The notes below the pieces were generated by a model. It saw only the letters and a list, made by a program, of their open reading frames with translations, had not been told where the DNA came from and did no database searches. Of a DNA stretch of 37,836 nt, positions 25,112 to 32,941 are shown piece by piece. The stretch spans positions 1-37,836 of IMG/VR virus record IMGVR_UViG_3300024346_005492; one strand, given 5' to 3'. The DNA is from a virus. Both the position numbers and the translations under genes were made by a program. Each line of letters opens with the position of its first letter. The first letter of the stretch is position 1.

Positions 25112-25686
25112 TGTATTTATACGATTATAAAGTAGCCGGGATTGGTGAATTAGCTTGGTATGAAAATGTATATAAAGAAATATGGTTTGACCATGAATAT
25201 TCTCGTTATGGAGTTGAAGTAGAAAAAAATGATATTGTAGTTGATTGTGGAGCTAATGTAGGGTTTTTTACTTTATATGCTTTAAATAAAGGAGCTAAAC
25301 ATGTTTATTCTATTGAATGTGATAATAGAAATATAGAAAGTTTACATTATAATTTAGAAAATACAAATTCAACAATTCTTGAAGGATGGGTAGGATTTGA
25401 AGAAGAGAATTATAATATAAACAGAATGTTAAAAGATTTTAATGTTCCTCATATTGATTTTATAAAAATAGATATTGAACATGGAGAATATCCTCTTTTA
25501 TTTAATACCTCTGATGATATGATAAAACGAATAAATAAATGGGTAATTGAAGTGCATGATATTTGGGAAAATAGTCATAAAATTTTACATTTATTAGAAA
25601 AATTTAGTCGAAATGGATTTGTTATTAATTTTGATCAAATCCATAAAGAAACAAATTTAGCTCTTTTATACGCTAAGAAAAGATGA
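25111..25686 (+). CDS. FkbM-family SAM-dependent methyltransferase
   Basis: The 191-residue product has the class I SAM-binding motif VVDCGANVGFF at 43-53, an acidic residue after the second strand (IECD, Glu69), and FIKIDIEHGEYPLL at 117-130, the DxEG-like block of FkbM methyltransferases. These enzymes commonly O-methylate sugars in polysaccharide and glycan pathways. Here the gene lies between two glycosyltransferase genes and overlaps both neighbours (one and four bases), so methylation or capping of a sugar made by the same cluster is the natural reading. It is short for the family but contains the full core. Confidence 0.87.
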   Translation: MYLYDYKVAGIGELAWYENVYKEIWFDHEYSRYGVEVEKNDIVVDCGANVGFFTLYALNKGAKHVYSIECDNRNIESLHYNLENTNSTILEGWVGFEEENYNINRMLKDFNVPHIDFIKIDIEHGEYPLLFNTSDDMIKRINKWVIEVHDIWENSHKILHLLEKFSRNGFVINFDQIHKETNLALLYAKKR

Positions 25687-26633
25687 GAATTTGCCAAGTA
25701 CATCCAGGTTGCGGAATACCAGTACCACCACCAGATTGGGGAGCTATTGAAAAAATAGTATGGGAATTTCACTGTAATTCTATAAATTTAGGACATGAAT
25801 CTCATATTAAATTTATTAATGAAATTCATTTAGGACAATATGATATTGTTCATTGTCATGTTGCTAATTTAGCTTTAGATTTAGCTCAAAGAGGCATACC
25901 TTATATTTATCAACTACATGACCATCATGTAGTTCATCATGGTAAAGAATCATCAACATACCTTCAGAATTTAGAAGCTATAGATAAATCAATTTTAACA
26001 TTAGTACCCGCTAGATTTTTAGTTGATTATTTTAATCACCCTAAAGTTGAATATTTTTCACATGGAGTTAATACAAATAAGTTTTATCCAACTTCTAAAA
26101 ATGCTCCTGTAACACCAAAATTATTAATGGTAGCGGCTAATGGATTAGGAGGTGATCCTGGATTTGATAGAAAAGGATTTACATATGGATTAGCATTAGC
26201 TATGAAACGTAATTTAAAAATTACTATAGCGGGTCCTAGTTTTAATAAAGCATTTTTTAACCAACATTTGTGGATGTTTAATTATCCTAAACTAAATTTG
26301 GTTTTTGATACTCCTAATAGTAAATTATTAGAATTATATCATAGTCATGATATTTTTATCCATCCAACAATGTTAGAAGCAGGACATCCAAATTTAACAA
26401 TGGTAGAAGCAGCAGCCGCTGGTTTACCTATAATTGCTAATTGGGAATATGAAACTTTATTTCATGGGGCTTGGAGAGCTCCTCGGGATGTGTTTGAAAT
26501 GGAAAGAGGTTTAGATGATATTATAGAAAATTATGATTTTTATAAACAAAGAGCAATCAATACAGGATTAGAATTAGATTGGAAAAATAGAACTAAAGAT
26601 TTAATAAAAGTATATGAAAGAAGTTTTAATTAA
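25683..26633 (+). CDS. GT4-family glycosyltransferase
   Basis: The 316-residue product has a GT-B fold pattern. The N-terminus reads MRICQVHPGCGIPVPPPDWGAIE, with a Gly-rich acceptor-side loop, followed by YDIVHCHVAN and IYQLHDHH. The donor half has KLLMVAANG, a DRKGF segment, ITIAGPS and a C-terminal EAGHPNLTMVEAAAAGLPIIA block. The paired glutamates (Glu232 and Glu242) resemble the EX7E motif of retaining GT4 enzymes but are spaced nine residues apart. It overlaps the methyltransferase by four bases and the next gene by 20. It most likely adds one sugar of the glycan built by this cluster. Donor and acceptor are not identifiable. Confidence 0.85.
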   Translation: MRICQVHPGCGIPVPPPDWGAIEKIVWEFHCNSINLGHESHIKFINEIHLGQYDIVHCHVANLALDLAQRGIPYIYQLHDHHVVHHGKESSTYLQNLEAIDKSILTLVPARFLVDYFNHPKVEYFSHGVNTNKFYPTSKNAPVTPKLLMVAANGLGGDPGFDRKGFTYGLALAMKRNLKITIAGPSFNKAFFNQHLWMFNYPKLNLVFDTPNSKLLELYHSHDIFIHPTMLEAGHPNLTMVEAAAAGLPIIANWEYETLFHGAWRAPRDVFEMERGLDDIIENYDFYKQRAINTGLELDWKNRTKDLIKVYERSFN

Positions 26634-27816
26634 AGAATACAACAACTTAGAACAATTAAATATCCCTTATAAAAGAGAATTTAATAAGTTTTTTATTAAT
26701 TTTATTCAAGGGGCAAAATGTGAAGTTATTGGTGATGAAGAAAGAAGGTATATAGTTAAATTTATCGACCAAAAACACAATAAAGTTATTCATGAAAGTG
26801 AGATTAATAACAATATGTGGACAAAAACTAATATCCAATATTTTGTTAATTGGAAGATAGAGGTTATAGATAAAGAAACAAATGAATTAATATTCGAACA
26901 TAAATTAGACCTTACAAATCAAAAGGTTTATATTCACTTTGAAAGTTCAGCTATTGGAGACACATTAGCATGGTTCCCTCAGGTTGAAGAATTTAGGAAA
27001 AAATATAAATGTAATGTAGTAGTATCTACATTCCATAATGACTGGTTCCAATCTCAATACCCAGAAATAGAATTTGTAGAACCTGGTACTGAAGTATTTA
27101 ATTTATATGCTATGTACTGTATTGGTTGGTTTTATAATGAAGATAGAACAGTTAATTCTGATAAATCTCCTATTGAATTTAAAAGGCATCCTTTGGGTGA
27201 AACTGCTTCCTCTATGTTAGGAGTACCATATAGAGAAATTAAAGCTAAAGTAAATGTTCCGGATAAAATAAAACAAATTGATGAAAAATATGTAGTTATT
27301 GCTCCTCATGCTTCGTCACATGCTAAATATTGGATGTATCCTAAAGGTTGGCAGACTATTATTGATTATTTAAATGAGAAAGGATATAAAGTTTTAATGT
27401 TAACTCATGAACTTTTAGGAGATAAATGGCATGATTCAAAATTAGGAGGTAAATTAACAGGAGTAATTAATAAAACAGGTAACTACCCAATTGAGGATAG
27501 AATGGTTGATATTAAACACGCCGAAGCATTTATTGGAGTAGGTAGTGGATTAAGTTGGATGTCATGGTCGATTGGAACACCAACAATATTAATCTCAGGA
27601 TTTAGTGAACCATATACTGAATTTTTAGACTGTGAACGTATATTTAATTATGACACGAACGTATGTACTGGATGTTTTAACAAACATTGGTTAAATCCAG
27701 GTAATTGGGAGTGGTGTCCTGAACATGAAAATACACCAAGACAATTTGAATGTACTAAAACAATCAAACCAGAACAAGTAATAAAATCAATTAATAAATT
27801 ATTAAAAATACAATGA
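26614..27816 (+). CDS. Autotransporter-type O-heptosyltransferase homologue (BAHT/TibC-like)
   Basis: The 400-residue product matches the plan of bacterial autotransporter heptosyltransferases such as TibC and Aah, which attach heptose to serines of repetitive adhesins. Residues 1 to about 100 form a beta-rich N-terminal domain. HFESSAIGDTLAWFPQVEEFRKK (109-131) contains the GDTxAW motif, whose Asp116 fits the catalytic Asp of TibC. NLYAMYCIGWF (163-173), PHASSHAKYW (231-240), a GW-II-DYL block and FIGVGSGLSWMSWSIGTP (307-323) follow. The C-terminus has four cysteines, 351, 354, 368 and 380, in the context CTGCFN...WCPEH...FECTK, matching the metal-binding finger of this family that holds the oligomer together. 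The start lies 20 bases inside the GT4 gene. Whether it uses ADP-heptose or another donor is unknown. Confidence 0.87.
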   Translation: MKEVLIKEYNNLEQLNIPYKREFNKFFINFIQGAKCEVIGDEERRYIVKFIDQKHNKVIHESEINNNMWTKTNIQYFVNWKIEVIDKETNELIFEHKLDLTNQKVYIHFESSAIGDTLAWFPQVEEFRKKYKCNVVVSTFHNDWFQSQYPEIEFVEPGTEVFNLYAMYCIGWFYNEDRTVNSDKSPIEFKRHPLGETASSMLGVPYREIKAKVNVPDKIKQIDEKYVVIAPHASSHAKYWMYPKGWQTIIDYLNEKGYKVLMLTHELLGDKWHDSKLGGKLTGVINKTGNYPIEDRMVDIKHAEAFIGVGSGLSWMSWSIGTPTILISGFSEPYTEFLDCERIFNYDTNVCTGCFNKHWLNPGNWEWCPEHENTPRQFECTKTIKPEQVIKSINKLLKIQ

Positions 27817-28811
27817 AAGAAACAGTATTAATAACAGGGGTAGCAGGATTATTAGGTAGTCGTTTAGCTGATTGGCTAACTGAAAACCAACCCAATTATC
27901 AAATAATTGGAGTAGATGATCTATCAGGTGGTTATAAAGAAAATGTTAATTATAAAGTAGAATTTTTCAATACTAATATTATAGGAAATAATATTTCTTT
28001 AATATTTGAAAAATATAAACCAACTTATGTATTTCACTTTGCTGCTTATGCTGCTGAAGGATTATCACCTTTTATTAGAACATATAATTATGATAATAAT
28101 TTAAAAGCAACAGCTGCTATTGTAAATGAATGTATTAAACACGATGTAAAACGTTTAGTATTCACTTCTACTTTAGCTGTGTATGGACATGGATATGGTG
28201 GAATATTTAATGAAGATCAAATTCCCGCACCTATTGATCCCTATGGTGTAGCAAAGTATGCTTGTGAAATGGATATTCAAATTGCAGGAGAACAACATGG
28301 ATTAGATTGGTGTATTATTCGTCCACATAACGTTTATGGTGTTAAACAAAACATTTGGGACAAATATCGTAACGTATTAGGAATTTGGATGTATCAACAT
28401 TTAAATAATGAACCAATGACTATTTTTGGAGATGGTACTCAAACTAGAGCATTTAGTTATATTGATGATAATCTAGAACCATTATGGAAATCAGCAATGT
28501 TACCTGAGGCCTCTAAACAAATTATTAATTTAGGAGGTATTGAAGAAATTTCAATTACTGATGCTTGTAAAACATTACAAGAGGTAATTAGTGGTGGAAA
28601 AATTGTTTATAAAGAAGCAAGACATGAAGTTAAACATTCAATTCCAACTTGGCAAAAATCAATTGGTATTTTAGGTTACGAATATAAAACAGATTTAAGG
28701 AAAGGTTTAACAAAAATGTGGGAGTGGGCTCAACAACAACCGATGCGTGAACGATTTGTTTGGGATTCATACGAATTAGATAAAGGTATTTATAGTTTCT
28801 GGAAGGTATAA
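27813..28811 (+). CDS. NAD-dependent nucleotide-sugar epimerase/dehydratase
   Basis: The 332-residue product is an extended short-chain dehydrogenase. GVAGLLG (residues 9-15) is the NAD-binding GxxGxxG motif, VDDLSGG follows at 34-40, HFAAYA lies near 75-80, FTSTLAVYG at 117-125 supplies the active-site Ser/Thr, and Tyr144 and Lys148 form the YxxxK pair. RPHNVYG (170-176) and FGDGTQTRAFSYIDD are typical of UDP-glucose 4-epimerase-like enzymes. It overlaps the heptosyltransferase homologue by four bases (ATGA). It probably makes an activated sugar for the transferases of the same cluster. The exact reaction (4-epimerase, GDP-sugar enzyme or decarboxylase) cannot be told from sequence. Confidence 0.88.
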   Translation: MKETVLITGVAGLLGSRLADWLTENQPNYQIIGVDDLSGGYKENVNYKVEFFNTNIIGNNISLIFEKYKPTYVFHFAAYAAEGLSPFIRTYNYDNNLKATAAIVNECIKHDVKRLVFTSTLAVYGHGYGGIFNEDQIPAPIDPYGVAKYACEMDIQIAGEQHGLDWCIIRPHNVYGVKQNIWDKYRNVLGIWMYQHLNNEPMTIFGDGTQTRAFSYIDDNLEPLWKSAMLPEASKQIINLGGIEEISITDACKTLQEVISGGKIVYKEARHEVKHSIPTWQKSIGILGYEYKTDLRKGLTKMWEWAQQQPMRERFVWDSYELDKGIYSFWKV

Positions 28812-28820
28812 ATATTTATC
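28811..28820 (+). promoter_or_regulatory. AATATTTATC box before the second fibre gene
   Basis: AATATTTATC right after the epimerase stop, 12 bases before the ATG. It overlaps a TATAAATA at 28807-28814, so the site reads as a near-palindrome and fits the T4 late box on either strand. Confidence 0.5.
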
Positions 28821-28832
28821 AATAAATAAAAT

Positions 28833-29510
28833 ATGGCAACTTTAAATCCATCAAACGTAGTAAACGGCAATACAATACAAGCATCAGATATTGAACAATT
28901 ATATAATGCCTTTGGTACTGGTTCAGCAGGATTTACACCTATTACTGGAGTAAGTCTAACAGGTAGTATAACAAATGCTAATGTAGCTACTACTGCTACT
29001 TCAGCATCTAATATTACTACTGCTATTACAGGAGGTGGTACTCATTATTTAACTTTTGTTCAAGGAGCAGGTACTAATCCTCCTAAAATCGATAATGATT
29101 TAGAATATAATCCTAGTACAAATAATTTAACAGTTACTGCTTCTTTTGCTACTACGGCTTCTTATGCTTTAACAGGAAGTGTAACACAAATTAATACTCA
29201 ATATTATGATAACGGATCAACTGTAGTACCTGGTAATTTTAAATTTATAGCAGGCAAAACAGTAATGACAAACGGAGCCGCTACAAGTAGTTTATTTACA
29301 GTGTTAGTAGGTAAAGTAATAGGAGATAATGTATGGATTAATGCCGCCTATCCTCAAGCCTTTAATATTACATCAACTGTGAATACAACACTTCCAGGTA
29401 CTACAAATCTTTCAATCCTTAAAGTTAATGTATCTAGCAGTGGTCAAATATTAATTAGTGGAGCTCCTACTGATAGTGGAACAGTTATATTTACAGGAAC
29501 ATATATTTAA
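28833..29510 (+). CDS. Fibre-like virion protein
   Basis: The 225-residue product is rich in Thr, Ser, Ala, Gly and Asn. It starts MATLNPSNVVNGNTIQASDIEQLYNA and contains SFATTASYALTGSV near 104-117, a short motif often seen in tail-fibre or fibre-adaptor proteins of marine T4-like phages. The rest looks all-beta (ILKVNVSSSGQILISG at the end). No S74 domain or enzyme motif is present. It has its own upstream box and lies between the glycan cluster and the tail genes. It is probably a second fibre or a short attachment protein. The family is not certain. Confidence 0.65.
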   Translation: MATLNPSNVVNGNTIQASDIEQLYNAFGTGSAGFTPITGVSLTGSITNANVATTATSASNITTAITGGGTHYLTFVQGAGTNPPKIDNDLEYNPSTNNLTVTASFATTASYALTGSVTQINTQYYDNGSTVVPGNFKFIAGKTVMTNGAATSSLFTVLVGKVIGDNVWINAAYPQAFNITSTVNTTLPGTTNLSILKVNVSSSGQILISGAPTDSGTVIFTGTYI

Positions 29511-29525
29511 AAAAATAAATAAAAA

Positions 29526-29777
29526 ATGACAACACAAGTTTTAACACAAGAAGAAATCCAACAAATGCAAGGTTTACGATCTACAAGGGATCAATTAACA
29601 ATTGATTTTGGTTACATTGAATTTCAAATACAAGAATTAGAATTAAAAAAAGAATCTCTTGTTGATGCCCTTGTTCAATTAAAAAACCAAGAAATTCAAA
29701 TTGGTAAAGAAATCTCCGAAAAATATGGAGAAGGAAGTATAAATATCACTAAGGGAGAATTCACCAGTTCTAATTAA
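29526..29777 (+). CDS. Small coiled-coil protein, 83 residues
   Basis: The product has a long central helix with heptad-like spacing (about residues 8-65: QEEIQQMQGL, then IEFQIQELELKKESLVDALVQL) and a short tail, EKYGEGSINITKGEF. Similar short coiled-coil proteins with a KYGxGxI...GxF tail occur near tail genes of T4-like marine phages, without known function. It is 15 bases after the fibre-like gene and 56 bases before the sheath gene. An assembly or chaperone role is only a guess. Confidence 0.65.
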   Translation: MTTQVLTQEEIQQMQGLRSTRDQLTIDFGYIEFQIQELELKKESLVDALVQLKNQEIQIGKEISEKYGEGSINITKGEFTSSN

Positions 29778-29793
29778 TTTTGACTTTTTCTGT

Positions 29794-29803
29794 AATATTT
29801 ATT
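29794..29803 (+). promoter_or_regulatory. AATATTTATT box before the sheath gene
   Basis: AATATTTATT ending 30 bases before the sheath ATG, within a small inverted repeat GTAAT/ATTAC. This is the longest leader of the set. Confidence 0.5.
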
Positions 29804-29833
29804 ACGGAATAAAATCAATATAACTTTAGAAAC

Positions 29834-31579
29834 ATGGCAACAAATACATTAGTATCTCCTGGCGTACTTCAATTAGAAAACGACCAGTCCTTTATTACGC
29901 AAAACCCCGTAAATGTTGGGGCTGCTATTATTGGCCCTACAGTTAAAGGTCCTGTAGAAGTTCCTACAATTGTTACTTCTTGGAGTGATTACCAAAATAA
30001 ATTTGGTACTACATTTTTAAGTGCTAGTAACATTTATACGTACTTTACTTCAATCGCAGCTTATAACTATTTTAATAATGGTGGAGACACTATGTTAGTA
30101 GCTAGGGTAGCAAGTGGATCATTTACATCTGCTTTTACTTCTGGTTCGGCAAGTAACGGTTCTGCTATTTTAAACGTAAGTGGATCTTTAGCATTACAAT
30201 TAAGTACAATTTCTCAAGGTACGGTAATGAATAGCTCTAGCTCATTAGACGCTAGTGGTTCATTAGCATCAGGTTCTATTAATAACATTAGATGGCAAAT
30301 TGCTAATAATGATACAGCATCTGGAACTTTTAGTTTAATCATTCGCCAAGGAGATGACAATACAAATAATCAAATTGTATTAGAAACATGGACTAACTTG
30401 TCTATGGATACAACAGCTCCTAATTATGTATCTAGAGTAATTGGTGATCAATATAAAGTTTATTCTGGAACTAATGATAACCAAATTGTAGTAAACGGAA
30501 CTTATCCAAATGCTTCAAGATACGTTTATGTATCTTCTGTTTCAACTCCAACTCCATTATATTTTGATAATACGGGTATAGCTAAAAACCAATTTACTGG
30601 TTCTATTCCTGCTAATGCTAGTGGATCATTTGTAGGAGCTACAGGTAACTTAGCAGTAGCTGGAGGAGCTAAATATTATGATGCTATTATTAGCGGTGTA
30701 ACTAATATTCAAGGATTATTATCATCAAGTTATGATAATATGATTAGTTTATTATCAAATCAGGATGATTATCAATTCAACGTATTATTAACCCCAGGTT
30801 TATTTGCTTCTGAAGCTCCTTTAGGATCATCTCAAGTAAATACTATTGTTAACAACACAATGAACCGTGGTGATAATATTTTTGTAGCGGATTTAGTACC
30901 TTATAATTCTACTATCAATGCTGCAACATCTGCTGCAAATGCTAAAAATACTTCATATGCTGCTTCATACTGGCCTTGGGTTCAAACAGTTGATCCTAGT
31001 ACTTCTCAATTAGTATGGGTACCAGCCTCAACGTTAGTAGCCGGTGTATACGCGTATAATGATAACGTAAGTGAGCCTTGGTTCGCTCCCGCTGGTATTA
31101 ACAGAGGTGGTTTATCTACAGTAGTAAGAGCTGAAAAGAAATTAACTCAAGCAAATCGTGATACTTTATATACTAATAAAGTTAATCCAATTGCTACGTT
31201 CCCTGGAACAGGAGTTGTAGTTTACGGACAAAAAACATTACAAACAAAAGCAAGTGCTTTAGATCGTGTAAACGTTCGTCGTTTGTTAATTTCTCTTAAA
31301 TCATACATTGGTCAAATTGCTAATAACTTAGTATTTGAACAAAACACAATTGCTACACGTAACGCATTCTTAGCTCAAGTTAATCCTTACTTAGAATCAG
31401 TTCAGCAACGTCAAGGTTTGTATGCTTTTAAAGTAGTAATGGATTCAAGCAACAACACTCCAGACGTAATCGATAGAAACCAATTAGTAGGACAAATTTA
31501 CTTACAACCAACTAAGACTGCTGAATTCGTTTACTTGAACTTCAACATCTTACCAACAGGAGTATCTTTCCCAGCATAA
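29834..31579 (+). CDS. Tail sheath protein, gp18-like
   Basis: The 581-residue product is a contractile tail sheath. It opens with VSPGVLQLENDQSF and VGAAIIGPTVKGPVEVPT, the typical N-terminal arm and first strands. The C-terminal part has EPWFAPAGINRGGLS near 416-430, the conserved sheath motif, then DRVNVRRLLISLKSYI near 476-491 and a final VYLNFNILPTGVSFPA. The middle part (about 100-300) is Ser/Gly-rich and corresponds to the variable surface-exposed domain. It is somewhat shorter than T4 gp18 (659 residues). The sheath contracts to drive the tube through the host envelope. It is followed by the tube gene, as in T4. Confidence 0.96.
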   Translation: MATNTLVSPGVLQLENDQSFITQNPVNVGAAIIGPTVKGPVEVPTIVTSWSDYQNKFGTTFLSASNIYTYFTSIAAYNYFNNGGDTMLVARVASGSFTSAFTSGSASNGSAILNVSGSLALQLSTISQGTVMNSSSSLDASGSLASGSINNIRWQIANNDTASGTFSLIIRQGDDNTNNQIVLETWTNLSMDTTAPNYVSRVIGDQYKVYSGTNDNQIVVNGTYPNASRYVYVSSVSTPTPLYFDNTGIAKNQFTGSIPANASGSFVGATGNLAVAGGAKYYDAIISGVTNIQGLLSSSYDNMISLLSNQDDYQFNVLLTPGLFASEAPLGSSQVNTIVNNTMNRGDNIFVADLVPYNSTINAATSAANAKNTSYAASYWPWVQTVDPSTSQLVWVPASTLVAGVYAYNDNVSEPWFAPAGINRGGLSTVVRAEKKLTQANRDTLYTNKVNPIATFPGTGVVVYGQKTLQTKASALDRVNVRRLLISLKSYIGQIANNLVFEQNTIATRNAFLAQVNPYLESVQQRQGLYAFKVVMDSSNNTPDVIDRNQLVGQIYLQPTKTAEFVYLNFNILPTGVSFPA

Positions 31580-31593
31580 TTTTTTAAAAACGG

Positions 31594-31603
31594 AATATTT
31601 ATA
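31594..31603 (+). promoter_or_regulatory. AATATTTATA box before the tube gene
   Basis: Exact AATATTTATA ending 19 bases before the ATG of the tail tube gene. The leader after it is A-rich with no Shine-Dalgarno sequence. Confidence 0.5.
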
Positions 31604-31622
31604 ACAAAACAAAATAAACAAA

Positions 31623-32111
31623 ATGGCAATCTTAGATCCTAACGAAATATTTTTCACCGCCTTTGAACCAAAACAGGCTAACCGATTCATCATGTACGTT
31701 GATGGTTTTCCATCATACATCATTAAAGCAATCTCAGCTGTAACATTTGAACAAGGTGAAGTGGTTCTTAACCATATCAACGTTTACACAAAAGTAAAAG
31801 GTAAAACAAAATGGAGTGATTTAACTATGACTTTATTTGATCCTATTACTCCTTCAGGTGCTCAAGCCGTTATGGAATGGGTACGTTTACACCACGAATC
31901 AGTAACTGGTCGTGATGGTTATAGCGATTTCTATAAGAAAGACTTAACTATCGACGTATTAGGTCCTGTAGGTGATATCGTTTCTGAGTGGGTAATTAAA
32001 GGTGCGTTTATTAAAGGTGGTAACTTCGGTGAATATAACTGGGATACGGAAAATGCGGCTGTTAACTTATCATTAACACTTGGTATGGATTACTGTGTAT
32101 TGAATTTCTAA
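31623..32111 (+). CDS. Tail tube protein, gp19-like
   Basis: The 162-residue product has almost the length of T4 gp19 (163). It begins FFTAFEPKQANRFIMYVDGFPSYIIK, a typical tube-protein N-terminus, and contains VTFEQGEVVLNHINVYTKVKGKTKWSDLTMTLFDP in the middle, followed by WVRLHHESVTGRDGY and a final strand ending MDYCVLNF. It would stack in hexamers inside the sheath and carry the DNA. It lies between the sheath gene and a strong terminator, and the position matches T4 (18-19). Confidence 0.95.
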   Translation: MAILDPNEIFFTAFEPKQANRFIMYVDGFPSYIIKAISAVTFEQGEVVLNHINVYTKVKGKTKWSDLTMTLFDPITPSGAQAVMEWVRLHHESVTGRDGYSDFYKKDLTIDVLGPVGDIVSEWVIKGAFIKGGNFGEYNWDTENAAVNLSLTLGMDYCVLNF

Positions 32112-32135
32112 TTAAAAGTAAAAATAAATTAAAGA

Positions 32136-32166
32136 AAGCTCGCATTTTTTGCGAGCTTCTTTTTTT
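32136..32166 (+). terminator. Intrinsic terminator after the tube gene
   Basis: Perfect 9-bp stem, AAGCTCGCA with TGCGAGCTT, closed by a five-T loop, followed by C and seven T residues. It lies 24 bases after the tube stop and should end the sheath-tube unit. Confidence 0.92.
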
Positions 32167-32170
32167 CTTA

Positions 32171-32180
32171 TATATTTATA
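32171..32180 (+). promoter_or_regulatory. TATATTTATA box before the baseplate gene
   Basis: TATATTTATA right after the terminator and 29 bases before the ATG. One base differs from AATATTTATA. It would restart transcription for the tape-measure unit. Confidence 0.5.
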
Positions 32181-32209
32181 TAGGACAATAAAGTTATATA
32201 AAATAAATT

Positions 32210-32941
32210 ATGGAAGAAAACAAATTTAAGTTACCTACAGAAGTTGTAGAATTACCATCAAAAGGTTTAATTTATCCAAAAGAAAATCCTTTATCATCGG
32301 GTAAAATTGAAATGAAATATATGACTGCTAGAGAAGAAGATATTCTATCTAATCAGTCTTATATTCAAAAAGGAACAGTTTTAGATAAATTAATGAAGTC
32401 ACTAATTGTAAGTGATATTAATTATGATGATCTAGTTGTAGGTGATAAAAATGCTATTATGGTAGCAGCTCGTGTATTAGGTTATGGTAAAGATTATTCT
32501 TTTAAATATGGTGATGAATCATATACTGTAGATCTTTCCCTATTAAATAATAGAGAATTAGACGAATCTTTATACTCAGCTGGAGTAAATGAATTTACAT
32601 TTATCTTACCTAATTCACAAACCAAACTTACTTTTAAATTGTTAACTCATAATGATGAGAAAAAAATTGTAGCTGAATTAGAAGGTTTAAAAAAGATTAA
32701 TAAAGATAATTCTCCTGAATTAACTACTAGATTAAAATATATGATTACTTCTGTTGGAGGTGATAGAGATACTAAAACTATTCGTGATTTTGTAGATAAT
32801 TATTTATTAGCTAGAGATTCAAAAGCATTAAGAGATTATATTAGAGCAATCCAACCAGATGTTAATTTAAACTTTACTACAGATAGCGGTGAGGAGGTCG
32901 CTATCCCTATTAATATCAACTTTTTTTGGCCTGACGCTTAA
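32210..32941 (+). CDS. T4-type baseplate protein / possible tail assembly chaperone
   Basis: The 243-residue product has the N-terminal signature of the T4 baseplate (gp26-like) family: VELPSKGLIYP at 13-23, GKIEMKYMTAREEDIL at 31-46, then a GTVLDKLMKSLI helix. The C-terminus carries TTDSGEEVAIPININFFWPD, a strand-rich ending typical of the family. It lies between the tube gene and the tape measure, the place where many tailed phages encode tail assembly chaperones. The last codons run over a seven-T stretch (32921-32927) and the next frame opens in the overlap, so a longer fused product is possible. I am sure of the family resemblance, less sure whether it acts as a hub part or as a chaperone. 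Confidence 0.75.
   Translation: MEENKFKLPTEVVELPSKGLIYPKENPLSSGKIEMKYMTAREEDILSNQSYIQKGTVLDKLMKSLIVSDINYDDLVVGDKNAIMVAARVLGYGKDYSFKYGDESYTVDLSLLNNRELDESLYSAGVNEFTFILPNSQTKLTFKLLTHNDEKKIVAELEGLKKINKDNSPELTTRLKYMITSVGGDRDTKTIRDFVDNYLLARDSKALRDYIRAIQPDVNLNFTTDSGEEVAIPININFFWPDA

Noticed and set aside
26656-26838. Minus-strand frame within the heptosyltransferase homologue, and similar short ones in the tape measure (33987-34256, 35478-35831)
   Set aside because: They lie fully inside well-supported genes and have no leader, box or recognisable domain.
22391-28811. DNA glucosyltransferase system like that of T4
   Set aside because: None of the products shows features I recognise of T4 alpha- or beta-glucosyltransferases, and no hydroxymethylation gene is in the window. 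The families seen are typical of surface or protein glycans.
29792-29805. Small inverted repeat GTAAT/ATTAC around the box before the sheath gene as a terminator
   Set aside because: It is only five AT-rich pairs and has no T run after it. It is better explained by the promoter-like box itself.
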